Positions 1 through 11,820 are shown, counted from the first letter of the stretch. The stretch: 12,440 nt of DNA from JAJZMF01 sp035702845 (GCA_035702845.1 DASSZK010000162.1:1-12440); one strand, 5' to 3'. The notes: generated from the letters alone by a model not told the origin. Translations and numbers: made by a program.

Positions 1-3885
<3,885 letters not shown>

Positions 3886-3917
3886 GACCTTCGGCAACAT
3901 AAAGACATTCGGCAAAA

Positions 3918-3954
3918 AAAGAAAGGGGCGCCCCTGAGGGGCGCCCCTTCCTTT
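3918..3954. terminator. Intrinsic terminator after rpoC, possibly bidirectional
   Basis: A perfect 12-bp stem, AAGGGGCGCCCC (3923-3934), pairs with GGGGCGCCCCTT (3938-3949) around a TGA loop. Past one A-C mismatch the stem continues for four more pairs, GAAA-type against CTTT-type bases. On the + strand it is followed by a modest T-rich stretch (CCTTTA). On the - strand it is followed by TTTCTTTTTTT, a far better U-tract. It lies 32 bases after the rpoC stop and 20 bases before the next promoter, so it should insulate rpoC from the downstream gene. Confidence 0.88.
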
Positions 3955-3973
3955 ACCCGCCATCCGCCCTTGC

Positions 3974-4002
3974 TTGACTTGAGCCCGCCCAGGGAACATG
4001 AT
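3974..4002 (+). promoter_or_regulatory. Sigma-70-like promoter of the lectin/beta-helix gene
   Basis: A -35 box TTGACT (3974-3979, five of six consensus bases) lies exactly 17 bases before CATGAT (3997-4002, four of six matches to TATAAT). Transcription would start at about 4009, leaving a leader of about 40 nt before the ATG at 4049. This also argues against translation from the ATG at 3998, which lies inside the -10 box. Confidence 0.7.
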
Positions 4003-4033
4003 CTACGCAAGTGGGGCCCTGAAGGGGGTCCCT

Positions 4034-4046
4034 AAAGGGGGGGGAC
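4034..4046 (+). promoter_or_regulatory. G-tract ribosome binding site deciding the 4049 start
   Basis: AAAGGGGGGGGAC (4034-4046) contains a run of eight G (4037-4044) ending four bases before the ATG at 4049, which works as a Shine-Dalgarno sequence. GTCCC (4028-4032) can pair with GGGAC (4042-4046), so a small hairpin could partly mask the site. That hairpin is an inference from complementarity alone. Confidence 0.6.
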
Positions 4047-4048
4047 GT

Positions 4049-6301
4049 ATGGAACGAGTCGGACCGGCTCGCCGCGCCTGGTGCGTGGTGAGCGTTATTG
4101 GCCTTGCTGCCGCAGCTACGTTGGCTGTCGCAGGTACCACAGCGGGTACGGCCCTCGCTAATGGTCGTCCCACGACGACGACATCGAGCACGACGACAAC
4201 CACATCGGCATCGACTACGACGACAGCGCCAAGCGGCGGCTCGAGCGGTTTGCCGCCCGGCGGCGAGGTGGTAGGGCCTAAGGGCAACTGCCTCGACGAC
4301 GTCAATGCCAAGGTGACCGCAGGGAACAAGATCCAGAACGAAAGCTGCTCGACCGGCCAAGTGGCTGAAATTTGGTCGATAGCTGCCGACGGGACGTTCC
4401 GCGTGCTCGGCGGTTGCATGGACGTGAGCGGTACGACTGCCGGGAGCCTGGTTGAGTATGAGCCCTGCAACGGCGCTGCGACCCAGGTGTGGTCGCACCA
4501 ATCCAACAACGAGATCGTCAACAATGCCTCGGGCCTGTGCCTGGACGACCCCCACAGCAGTAGCGCCAGCCAATTGACGATCCAGAGTTGCAGTGGGTCC
4601 TCGGAGCAACTGTGGTCCCTACCCGCCGGGCCCGACACCGCAGCCGACCAAACTGTCCTGGGCCCCAATGCGTACGTGTTCACTCCGTCCATGTCTGCCG
4701 CCTCTATCCAGGACACAGTGGACTCGGTGTTCGCCCAGCAAGAAGCCAACCAGTTCGGCACCCAGCGTTACGCGCTGCTGTTCGAACCCGGCACCTACAG
4801 CACCTATATAAACGTCGGGTTCTACACGTCGGTGGCGGGGCTGGGGCTAAGCCCCGACAGCGTCGACATCACCGGCAACCTCGTGGTCGATGCGCAATGG
4901 TTCGGCGGTAACGCGACACAGAACTTCTGGCGTTCGGCCTCCAACCTCGAGGTCACGCCGTCGGGTGGCACCGCCCGGTGGGCTGTTGCCCAAGCCGGCC
5001 CTTTCCGCCGCATCGATGTCCAGGGCGCACTCGACCTGTTCCCGACCGGGGAGGGCTATTCGAGCGGTGGCTTTATAGCTGACTCGCGGGTTACTGGCAC
5101 TGTCACGTCGGGCTCCCAACAGCAGTGGCTCACCCGCAACAGCCAGATCGGGTCGTGGTCCGGCGGCGTGTGGAACATGGTCTTCTCCGGCGTGAGCGGC
5201 GCTCCCGCCCAAGCCTTCCCTTCTCAGCCGTACACGACATTGGCTACGAGCCCCGTCACCCGGGAAGAGCCTTTCCTCTATGTTGACAGCTCCGGCAATT
5301 TCAACGTCTTCGTGCCCTCAGTGCAGGCCAACTCGTCCGGTACCACTTGGGTCAACGGGCCTACTCCCGGAACTTCGGTCCCCCTGAGCTCGTTCTTCGT
5401 CGCCAACCCGTCGGACACCGCCTCCCAGATCGACACTGCCCTGGCTAACGGCCAGGACATCCTGTTCACCCCCGGTGTTTATGACATATCTCAGACGATC
5501 AATGTGACCAACGCCGACACTGTGGTGACGGGGCTGGGGCTACCGACTCTGGTGCCTGAGGGCGGCGTCAATACAATGGACGTGGCTGATGTGGCCGGGG
5601 TAAATGTGTCCGGCTTGCTCTTCGACGCCGGCACCACCAACTCTGCGGCGTTGTTGACCGTGGGCACTGCGGGTTCGACGAACAACTACTCGAGTGACCC
5701 CGTGACGATCGATGATGACTTTTTCCGCATAGGTGGCGACATCGCCGGGCAGGCTACCCAGAGCCTGGTGGACAATTCGAACTACTCGATCATCGACGAC
5801 ATCTGGGCGTGGCGGGCCGACCATGGCAACCCTGGGACCACGGGCTGGACGGTCAACACTGCCGCCAACGGCCTTGTGGTCAACGGCAACAACGTCACGG
5901 CGTACGGCTTGTTCGTCGAGCATTACCAGCAGTACGAGGTCATGTGGAACGGGCAGGGCGGGACGGATATCTTCTTCCAGAACGAGAACCCGTACGACCC
6001 TCCCAGCCAGGCGGCCTGGGAAGTCAGCTCCAGCCAGGTGGGCTACCCCGCCTTCCTGCTGGCATCCAACGTGACGAGTTTCCAGGGTTATGGCATGGGG
6101 AGTTACTGCTACTTCGACCAAGGTGTGCCCATATATAACGCCATGGCGTTCCAAGCCCCGGATTTGTCGACTGACCAGTTCCATGACATCTTGACGATGT
6201 TCCTCAGCGGTTCGGGCGGGATAAATTCCGTCATCAATGGAGTCGGAGCGGCGGTCAACTCGACAAGCAGCGGGCCCAGTGATGTGACGACGTACCCATA
6301 G
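4049..6301 (+). CDS. Secreted ricin-type lectin plus beta-helix protein
   Basis: This 750-residue secreted protein starts at the ATG at 4049, chosen for its G-rich ribosome binding site and because an in-frame ATG at 3998 lies in the promoter. Residues 1-37 form a signal peptide with probable cleavage after TALA. A Thr/Ser linker follows (about 42-70). A ricin-B beta-trefoil (about 79-194) has three repeats ending IWS, QVWS and QLWS, each with paired cysteines; the first lacks the Q of QxW. The remaining 550 residues contain Gly/Asn-rich, short-strand sequence with elements such as EPGTYS and TPGVYD, typical of pectate-lyase/GH55-like beta-helices. From memory the whole domain, including its ...YP end, matches a Streptomyces family auto-named 'adenylyl cyclase' or 'coagulation factor 5/8 type'. 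I see no cyclase motif. A polysaccharide-binding or -cleaving role is inferred; the catalytic residues are not identified. It has its own promoter and terminator-like hairpins. Confidence 0.85.
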   Translation: MERVGPARRAWCVVSVIGLAAAATLAVAGTTAGTALANGRPTTTTSSTTTTTSASTTTTAPSGGSSGLPPGGEVVGPKGNCLDDVNAKVTAGNKIQNESCSTGQVAEIWSIAADGTFRVLGGCMDVSGTTAGSLVEYEPCNGAATQVWSHQSNNEIVNNASGLCLDDPHSSSASQLTIQSCSGSSEQLWSLPAGPDTAADQTVLGPNAYVFTPSMSAASIQDTVDSVFAQQEANQFGTQRYALLFEPGTYSTYINVGFYTSVAGLGLSPDSVDITGNLVVDAQWFGGNATQNFWRSASNLEVTPSGGTARWAVAQAGPFRRIDVQGALDLFPTGEGYSSGGFIADSRVTGTVTSGSQQQWLTRNSQIGSWSGGVWNMVFSGVSGAPAQAFPSQPYTTLATSPVTREEPFLYVDSSGNFNVFVPSVQANSSGTTWVNGPTPGTSVPLSSFFVANPSDTASQIDTALANGQDILFTPGVYDISQTINVTNADTVVTGLGLPTLVPEGGVNTMDVADVAGVNVSGLLFDAGTTNSAALLTVGTAGSTNNYSSDPVTIDDDFFRIGGDIAGQATQSLVDNSNYSIIDDIWAWRADHGNPGTTGWTVNTAANGLVVNGNNVTAYGLFVEHYQQYEVMWNGQGGTDIFFQNENPYDPPSQAAWEVSSSQVGYPAFLLASNVTSFQGYGMGSYCYFDQGVPIYNAMAFQAPDLSTDQFHDILTMFLSGSGGINSVINGVGAAVNSTSSGPSDVTTYP
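4172..4225 (+). repeat. Thr/Ser low-complexity linker, ACG/ACA codon run
   Basis: Eighteen codons directly after the signal peptide encode only Thr, Ser and one Ala, with 13 Thr mostly written ACG or ACA. This is a typical extracellular spacer in actinobacterial secreted enzymes and a possible O-glycosylation site. It tethers the lectin to the mature N-terminus. Confidence 0.8.
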
Positions 6302-6363
6302 ACGGCCCGGCCACGGCCGTCCCACCGCGCTGACCGCGCGGCTCGCTCTGAGCCGCGCGGTCA
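6301..6363 (+). terminator. Two tandem GC-rich hairpins after the beta-helix gene
   Basis: GACGGCC (6301-6307) pairs with GGCCGTC (6315-6321), starting on the last base of the stop codon. A second perfect 13-bp stem, TGACCGCGCGGCT (6331-6343) with AGCCGCGCGGTCA (6351-6363), has a 7-nt loop. Neither has a T tract. This is the pattern of U-less actinobacterial terminators or of 3'-end stabilising structures; which of the two cannot be told from sequence. Confidence 0.6.
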
Positions 6364-6493
6364 AGCGGGCGCACCAGGGCTTCGAAAAAACCAGAAGGCA
6401 GTCGGCTGAGCCCGCGCAGCCACTTCTGCGCCGTCCGGTGCAGTGAGCCTGTTCGTTTCCCGTCCTTTACGTTTAGCGAACTCTTACCACCCC
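6302..6493. other. Intergenic spacer before the transporter operon
   Basis: Apart from the twin hairpins at its start, this spacer holds one weaker interrupted inverted repeat: CAGAAG (6392-6397) with CTTCTG (6423-6428), enclosing GGCTG (6404-6408) with CAGCC (6417-6421). It lies about 65-100 bases upstream of the operon's -35 box and could be an operator or nothing. I see no coding sequence, RNA gene or mobile-element end here. Confidence 0.4.
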
Positions 6494-6525
6494 TTAACCG
6501 CTTCCTGATGTCGGCGGGATACTGT
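6494..6525 (+). promoter_or_regulatory. Putative promoter of the transporter operon
   Basis: TTAACC (6494-6499, four of six matches to the -35 consensus) is followed after 18 bases by GATACT (6518-6523, four of six matches to the -10). The overlapping TACTGT (6520-6525) also fits the actinobacterial TAnnnT -10 form. Either reading puts the transcript start at about 6530-6533, almost exactly on the ATG at 6533. The mRNA would then be leaderless or nearly so. Confidence 0.5.
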
Positions 6526-6532
6526 CGCCGCC

Positions 6533-6556
6533 ATGACCGCCAAGTGTGAGCCGTGA
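6533..6556 (+). CDS. Putative leaderless seven-codon upstream ORF
   Basis: The short ORF ATG ACC GCC AAG TGT GAG CCG TGA encodes MTAKCEP. Its TGA (6554-6556) overlaps the GTG start of the fusion protein (6553-6555) as GTGA. It begins where the predicted promoter would start the transcript, so an initiating ribosome could read it and re-initiate on the GTG. The GTG itself has no recognisable Shine-Dalgarno sequence. The peptide is too short to judge by coding statistics; the case rests on position and overlap. Confidence 0.4.
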   Translation: MTAKCEP

Positions 6557-8861
6557 CCGTCGCTCCCGAGCGATCTGAGCAAGCTCAGGCCGGGGAGGGA
6601 TGGGAATACTCCTTGTCCGGAGGTGACGGTGAATATCCGCCGCACCGCTCGTGGTGGCGGGGCGGCAGGGCGGTCGCCGGCGGTGTGGTGCTCCTACTGG
6701 CCGCCGGCGCCGGTGCCTACTTGCTCACGGGCGGTGGGCAATCTACGCAGTACCGGACCGTTGCTGTGGCGACCGGCGATATTCGAGAAACGACGACAGT
6801 GACTGGTACGATCGAGCCCGCGACGCAGGCATTGGCGAACTTTGCGGTAGCAGGGACCGTTGGCCGGGTAAACGTGGCGCTCGGCCAGAAGGTCAAGGTG
6901 GGCTCAGTACTGGCCAGCTTGGAGACGCCATCTCTGCAGGCGGCGCTGGACCAGGCGCAGGCCACGCTGATGAGTGCCAAGGCGAAGTTGGCTACCGACC
7001 AACTCTCGACATCTGTCAACTCGGCTGAGGGGAGCCTATCGACTGCCCAGATGACGCTTGCCCAGGACGAAGCAAATTGGACCGGTACCGAGCAGTCCAA
7101 TGCTCTGGCACTTTCTCAGGCTAAGTCTGCCGTTACACAGGCCCAAGCGCAAGAAGCCAACGACGACAAGTCGCTCGAGCAGGCACTCGCACAAGCGCGC
7201 CAACAACTGACGACCGACACCTCCCAGGACAAGGTCGCGTTATTGCAAGCACAGCAACAGTTGCTAACCGACGAGGCCAACGCCAGGCAGTCAATCGCAG
7301 ACGCTCGCCTACAACTGTCGGCAGACAAGACCAGCGCCGAGCAATCGGTATCCCAAGCCAAGCAGCAACTGGCGACGGACCAGGCGAGCCTGGCACAGGA
7401 CAAGGTGACACTGGGCACCGATCAGGCAGCGTTGTCAGCATACGAGCAAAAGCAAGCCATCGACTGTGCTACACCGGGCGCCGTCTGTACCGCGGACCAA
7501 AGCGCCGTATCCGGCGCGTCGTCGAAGGTGGCATCGGACGAGCAGCAAGTCTCCGCGGCCGAGCAGGCGGTTTCCAAGGACCAACAGGCCGTGGTTACCG
7601 CTCAATCCAATGCGAGCTCCGTGCAGGTGAAGGACCAGCAGTCCTTGTCGACAGCACAGTCGAGCGCCACCGCCACCGAGACTAAGGACCGCCAGTCGGT
7701 CGCCTCCGCTGGCCAACTGCTTTCCAACGCGGAGCAAAAGGACCAGGAGGCGATAACAACAGCCGAAGACAACCTCAGTTTTACAGAGCAGAAAGACCAG
7801 CAAGCGGTAAGCTCAGCGCGGCAAAGCGTCATATCTACCCAGCAAAAAGACGCCCAGTCTCTCCTGCAGGCACAGGACCAGCTCCAGACGGCAAAATTGC
7901 AGTTGTCGCAGGCGGGCTCCGGGCTTGCCAGCGCCCAGTCTTCTCAGCCGGCGGCAATAGCGGGTGACCAGGCGGCCATCGCGGCCGACGAGGTCGCCTT
8001 GGGCCAGGCGAAGGAGAACCTCGCTGATGCCACATTGCGTTCACCAGTGGCCGGGACCGTAGTCGCGCTCAACTTGTCGAGCGGCCAAAGCGTCAGCGCC
8101 GGCTCAACGACGGTGACATCGTCCAGCTCGTCAACTTCTACCGGTGGTTCTGGCTCCGGCTCATCTGGCTCCGGCTCATCTGGCTCCGGCTTATCTGGGT
8201 CTGGGTCTTCTGGGTCTGGGTCTTCTGGGTCTGGGGCCTCGAGCTCGGGATCCGGGTCGGCCTCGTCGGGCGAGGTCACCATCGAGCCACTCGGGTCCTT
8301 TGTGGTCGACGCCGAGGTGAACACGGGTCAGATCGGCGAAGTCCAAGATGGCGAGCAGGCGGTCATCACGCCGGGAGGGAGCACGACCACTGCCTATGGC
8401 GTGGTCACCTCGTTCAGCTCCCTCGGCACGACTAGCAGCGGCGTCACGAGTTTTCCCGTGGTCATCACTGTGACGGGATCGCCATCGGGTCTATATGCCG
8501 GCGCGAGTGCGGACGTGAACCTCGTAGTGCGCCAAGTGAACAATGTCCTGGAGGTGCCGACCAGTGCTGTGCACACGGTTGGGACGAGCTCTTACGTCGA
8601 CGTTCTGCGAAACGGCAAGGAAGTCGAGCAACCGGTGGCGGTAGGTGCTGCCGGCAATACTGAAACTCAGATCATCTCCGGACTGAAATCAGGAGAGGAA
8701 GTGGTCTTGGCCAACCTGAGCTCGAGGATCCCGAGTGGCAACGGCTCGTCGTCTTTCGCTAGCCGGTTCGGGGGTGGCGGGCTTGGAGGTCTCGGTGGTG
8801 GTGGCTTCGGAGGACGCTTCGGCGGTGGTGGGGGTGGCGTCGTGGTTCTCGGCGGCGGAGG

Positions 8862-8865
<4 letters not shown>
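6553..8865 (+). CDS. Membrane fusion protein (HlyD/MacA class) with very long coiled coil
   Basis: This 770-residue adaptor of an ABC export or transenvelope complex starts at GTG 6553; an in-frame stop at 6547 excludes any earlier start. A cytoplasmic segment of about 39 residues is followed by one membrane helix (about 40-59). The first half of the lipoyl/barrel-sandwich domain (about 85-124) leads into a helical hairpin: arm 1 about 126-303, tip with Cys305 and Cys312, arm 2 about 314-491. The second lipoyl half begins at ATLRSPVAGTV (about 491). A Ser/Gly array (about 520-572) interrupts it before the beta-barrel and membrane-proximal domains (about 573-720). The tail from about 733 is Gly/Phe-rich. 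The protein is much longer than typical MacA (about 370 residues), mainly through the hairpin. Its stop overlaps the ATPase start (ATGA). It is expected to sit on the outer face of the membrane and bridge the permease to wall or surface partners. Confidence 0.9.
7168..7383 (+). repeat. Four 18-residue repeats in coiled-coil arm 1
   Basis: Four consecutive 54-bp units encode 18-residue repeats in the first helical arm of the fusion protein (residues 206-277). Position 10 is always Ala, 13 Gln, 14 Leu and 17 Asp; position 7 is Leu, Ile or Val. The DNA is diverged, so this is an old protein-level repeat. Eighteen residues make five turns of an ideal alpha-helix (3.6 per turn), so equivalent positions stay on one face. 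Confidence 0.75.
7624..7893 (+). repeat. Five 18-residue repeats in coiled-coil arm 2
   Basis: Five consecutive 54-bp units encode residues 358-447 in the returning helical arm. Every unit has Lys-Asp at positions 3-4, a hydrophobic residue at 8 and Ala at 11. Units 3 and 4 are the most alike, both opening EQKDQ. The period equals that of arm 1 but the consensus differs, as expected for two helices packing against each other. Confidence 0.8.
8149..8238 (+). repeat. Six 15-bp tandem repeats encoding SGSGS
   Basis: The array has six units in frame. The first three read TCTGGCTCCGGC plus TCA, TCA or TTA (8149-8193). The last three read TCTGGGTCTGGG plus TCT, TCT or GCC (8194-8238). They encode nearly the same peptide in two distinct codon spellings, so each half was homogenised separately. 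The array is a flexible linker inside the lipoyl domain of the fusion protein, and its unit number is likely to vary between strains. Confidence 0.9.
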
Positions 8866-9553
<688 letters not shown>

Positions 9554-9557
<4 letters not shown>

Positions 9558-10774
9558 GCTGGCTGGAAACAGTGCGCTCCGGTCTCGAGGCAATAGCGGG
9601 GCACCGCCTGCGTTCGGCGCTGACCGCCCTCGGCATCCTGATCGGCGTAGCGGCTGTCATCGTTACCGTCGGGATCGGCGAGGGGGCTTCTTCCAGCGTC
9701 TCGGCCGCCATCAGTTCGCTCGGCACGAACCTGCTGATCGTCAGCCCTGGGAGCACAACGACGGGGCTCGTCCGAGGTGGCTTTGGTACCGCGTCGACAC
9801 TTACTTACGCAGACGCCGTTGCGCTGGCGAACAAAAAGGACTGTCCAGATATCTCCGGCGTGGCGCCGCAGCTGCAGAGAGCAGAAACCCTGGTAGCCGG
9901 TAGCCAGAACTGGACCACGACCGTTATCGGCTCGACGACGCAGTGGCTTTCCGTCAGAGACCGCACTATGGCTCAAGGCAGCTTTTTCGACGAAGCAGAT
10001 GTGAAGCAGGACGCGAACGTGATAGTTCTTGGTGAAACCACGGCGCAGTACCTCGGCTTGTTCGATCCTGTGGGCCAAACCGTCGACGTCGGCAATTTGC
10101 CCTTCACGGTCATAGGAGTGCTGACCAGTGCCGGCTCGTCGTCGTCTTCGTCCAATGAGGACGACCTGGCTGTCGTCCCGATTACCACTGCCGAGGAGCT
10201 ACTGAGCGGGAGCTCCTCGTTGACCAGCATCTATTTGCAGGCGGCATCGCAATCGGTCATGGGTGCCGCTTACTACGAGGCTACGGACGATCTGCTTGAG
10301 CTGCATGGGATAACCGATCCCGCCAACGCCGACTTCACCATCACGACCCAGAGCTCCTTGCTCAGCACCAAGACCCAGGTCGACAACACTCTTGCCTTTG
10401 TCCTCACCGGTATAGCGGCCATCTCGCTCCTGGTGGGCGGGATCGGGGTCATGAACATCATGCTCGTCTCGGTCACGGAGCGAGTCAAGGAGATCGGTCT
10501 GCGCAAAGCCGTGGGTGCCACGCCCAATGTCATTTTGCGGCAGTTCCTCGTGGAAGCAACGGCGCTGGGTCTGATAGGGGGCATCGTTGGTGCTGGTCTA
10601 GGGCTCATCGCCGACGTCCTTATCCCCGCCCTGTCAAGTTCCCAGGTGGCAATATCACCCACGGCAATCGTGCTGGCTGTCGGGGTCTCGATGCTCATAG
10701 GCATCGGCTTCGGTGCCTACCCCGCCTACCGGGCTGCCCGGCTCGCACCCATAGAAGCTCTACGAAGCGAATGA
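9554..10774 (+). CDS. ABC transporter permease (MacB/FtsX class)
   Basis: This 406-residue membrane protein has the four-helix MacB topology: helix 1 at about 22-41, a large extracytoplasmic MacB-core-like domain (about 45-275), then helices at about 280-303, 333-356 and 370-390. The loop after helix 2 carries ERVKEIGLRKAVGAT (309-323), the conserved FtsX-family coupling segment, and the protein ends in the usual cytoplasmic AARLAPIEALRSE. The ATPase is a separate polypeptide, unlike fused MacB of Gram-negatives. The GTG start overlaps the ATPase stop (GTGA) and has AGGAG ten bases upstream (9539-9543). The extracellular domain should contact the fusion protein. Substrate cannot be deduced; related systems move peptides, lipoproteins or drugs. 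Confidence 0.95.
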
Positions 10775-10783
10775 CGACATATC

Positions 10784-10800
10784 AGGAGGCTCTTCCCGTG
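10784..10800 (+). promoter_or_regulatory. Shine-Dalgarno AGGAGG with GTG start
   Basis: AGGAGG (10784-10789) is followed eight bases later by GTG (10798-10800). This is the strongest ribosome binding site in the operon. It decides the lipoprotein start in favour of 10798 over the in-frame ATG at 10771, which overlaps the permease stop. The product then begins with the basic stretch and hydrophobic core of a proper signal peptide. Confidence 0.75.
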
Positions 10801-11820
10801 AAACCCGCCGTACTTGCCCGAGGGCGGTCCTTGAGGTCCCGTACGAAGATCGGCACCGCAGCTCTGGTGATTTCCCTGGCGTCGGCCGCATGCGGAGGCA
10901 CGAACGCTGTCTCGTCGACTACGGCGACCACGGCACCGAGCACCTCGTCCAAGGGCGGTAGCTCCCCGTCCTCAACGGCACCCGGCGCTCGCCCAGGGTC
11001 CGGAGCGGCTTTTGCACCCGCGGCGACTGGGACGATCGCCAGCATCAGCGGTGGGACGCTTGAGGTCCAAAACCCAAGTTCAGGCCAAACCACCGTGATC
11101 GTAAATGCGAAGACGTTCATCACTGCTACTTTCAGCATCCCGGCGTCGGACGTCATTGTTGGCGGGTGCGTGACAGTCAGCGGGACTAAGAGCGCATCGG
11201 GGACCTTGAGCGCGCAATCGGTCCTGCTTACCGCAGACCAGAACGGAACTTGCACATTGCGCGGCACTGCTGGTCCCGTTTTCGGCGGCACTGCGCGGCG
11301 TTTCCCTGGGAGCTTCCTCGGTCAGGGCTTTACTAGGCGCGCCGGGATACGGTCCGGCCCGGCCCGGCCCAGCAATTTTGCCACTGCGTCTGGAAAGGTC
11401 ACGAAAATGTCCTTGACCCAGTTGACGCTTTTGGGTCGGATGTTCGCCTTTGCCCGCTTCTCGGGCTCAGGAAGTACTACCGCTTCTACCGTTACCCGAG
11501 GTTCTACGCGGGCGTCGGTGCCCGTACGGAGCATCATCGCCGTGGTGATAAGTCCGTCCACGAAATACGAAAAGATCGGTCCCGGATCACTGTCGTCCCT
11601 AAAGACGGGTGAGTGCGCGACAGCGTTTGGGACCGCAAACGACATCGGTGCGGTTACCGCCACCCGGGTGAGCGTCAGCCCGGCACCGGCGGGTGGTTGT
11701 CCCAGTGCTGGCGCCGGAGGGGACTTTGGGCTCTTCGGGGGCTTCGGAGGTTTCCGCGGTGGCGGGAACGGTCCGGCTTCAGGGGTCGCCCCCGGTGCTC
11801 CGGCCGGTGCGGCAGCGTGA
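10798..11820 (+). CDS. Probable lipoprotein with two DUF5666-like domains
   Basis: From GTG 10798 the product is 340 residues. The N-terminus is basic, then hydrophobic, reaching Cys32 in LASAAC; the -3 residue is Ser, so the lipobox is imperfect but plausible. A Ser/Thr/Pro/Gly linker follows (about 33-75). Two beta-rich modules resemble DUF5666: about 78-155 (TGTIASISGGTLEVQ ... GGCVTVSG) and about 195-301 (SGKVTKMSLTQLTLL ... GECATAFG). Each holds two Cys separated by exactly 27 residues (124/152 and 273/301). The second module carries an extra Ser/Thr-rich insert. The C-terminus is Gly/Phe-rich. Its location just after the permease suggests an outer-face accessory or partner of the transporter. 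The DUF5666 assignment is by remembered pattern; the function of that family is unknown to me. Confidence 0.8.
   Translation: MKPAVLARGRSLRSRTKIGTAALVISLASAACGGTNAVSSTTATTAPSTSSKGGSSPSSTAPGARPGSGAAFAPAATGTIASISGGTLEVQNPSSGQTTVIVNAKTFITATFSIPASDVIVGGCVTVSGTKSASGTLSAQSVLLTADQNGTCTLRGTAGPVFGGTARRFPGSFLGQGFTRRAGIRSGPARPSNFATASGKVTKMSLTQLTLLGRMFAFARFSGSGSTTASTVTRGSTRASVPVRSIIAVVISPSTKYEKIGPGSLSSLKTGECATAFGTANDIGAVTATRVSVSPAPAGGCPSAGAGGDFGLFGGFGGFRGGGNGPASGVAPGAPAGAAA

Noticed and set aside
3998..4048. Upstream ATG at 3998 as start of the lectin/beta-helix protein
   Set aside because: It lies inside the predicted -10 box, has no ribosome binding site, and would place 17 extra residues before a textbook signal peptide.
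4049..6301. Adenylyl cyclase annotation
   Set aside because: The protein is exported and has lectin and beta-helix features; no cyclase catalytic motif is visible.
10771..10797. ATG at 10771 as the lipoprotein start (ATGA overlap with the permease)
   Set aside because: The in-frame GTG at 10798 has a perfect AGGAGG eight bases away and gives a normal basic N-terminus to the signal peptide; the earlier start cannot be fully excluded.
11355..11369. Three CGGCC units in the lipoprotein gene
   Set aside because: Too short and in a GC-rich context; it reads through in frame as ordinary linker residues, so it is not called a repeat feature.
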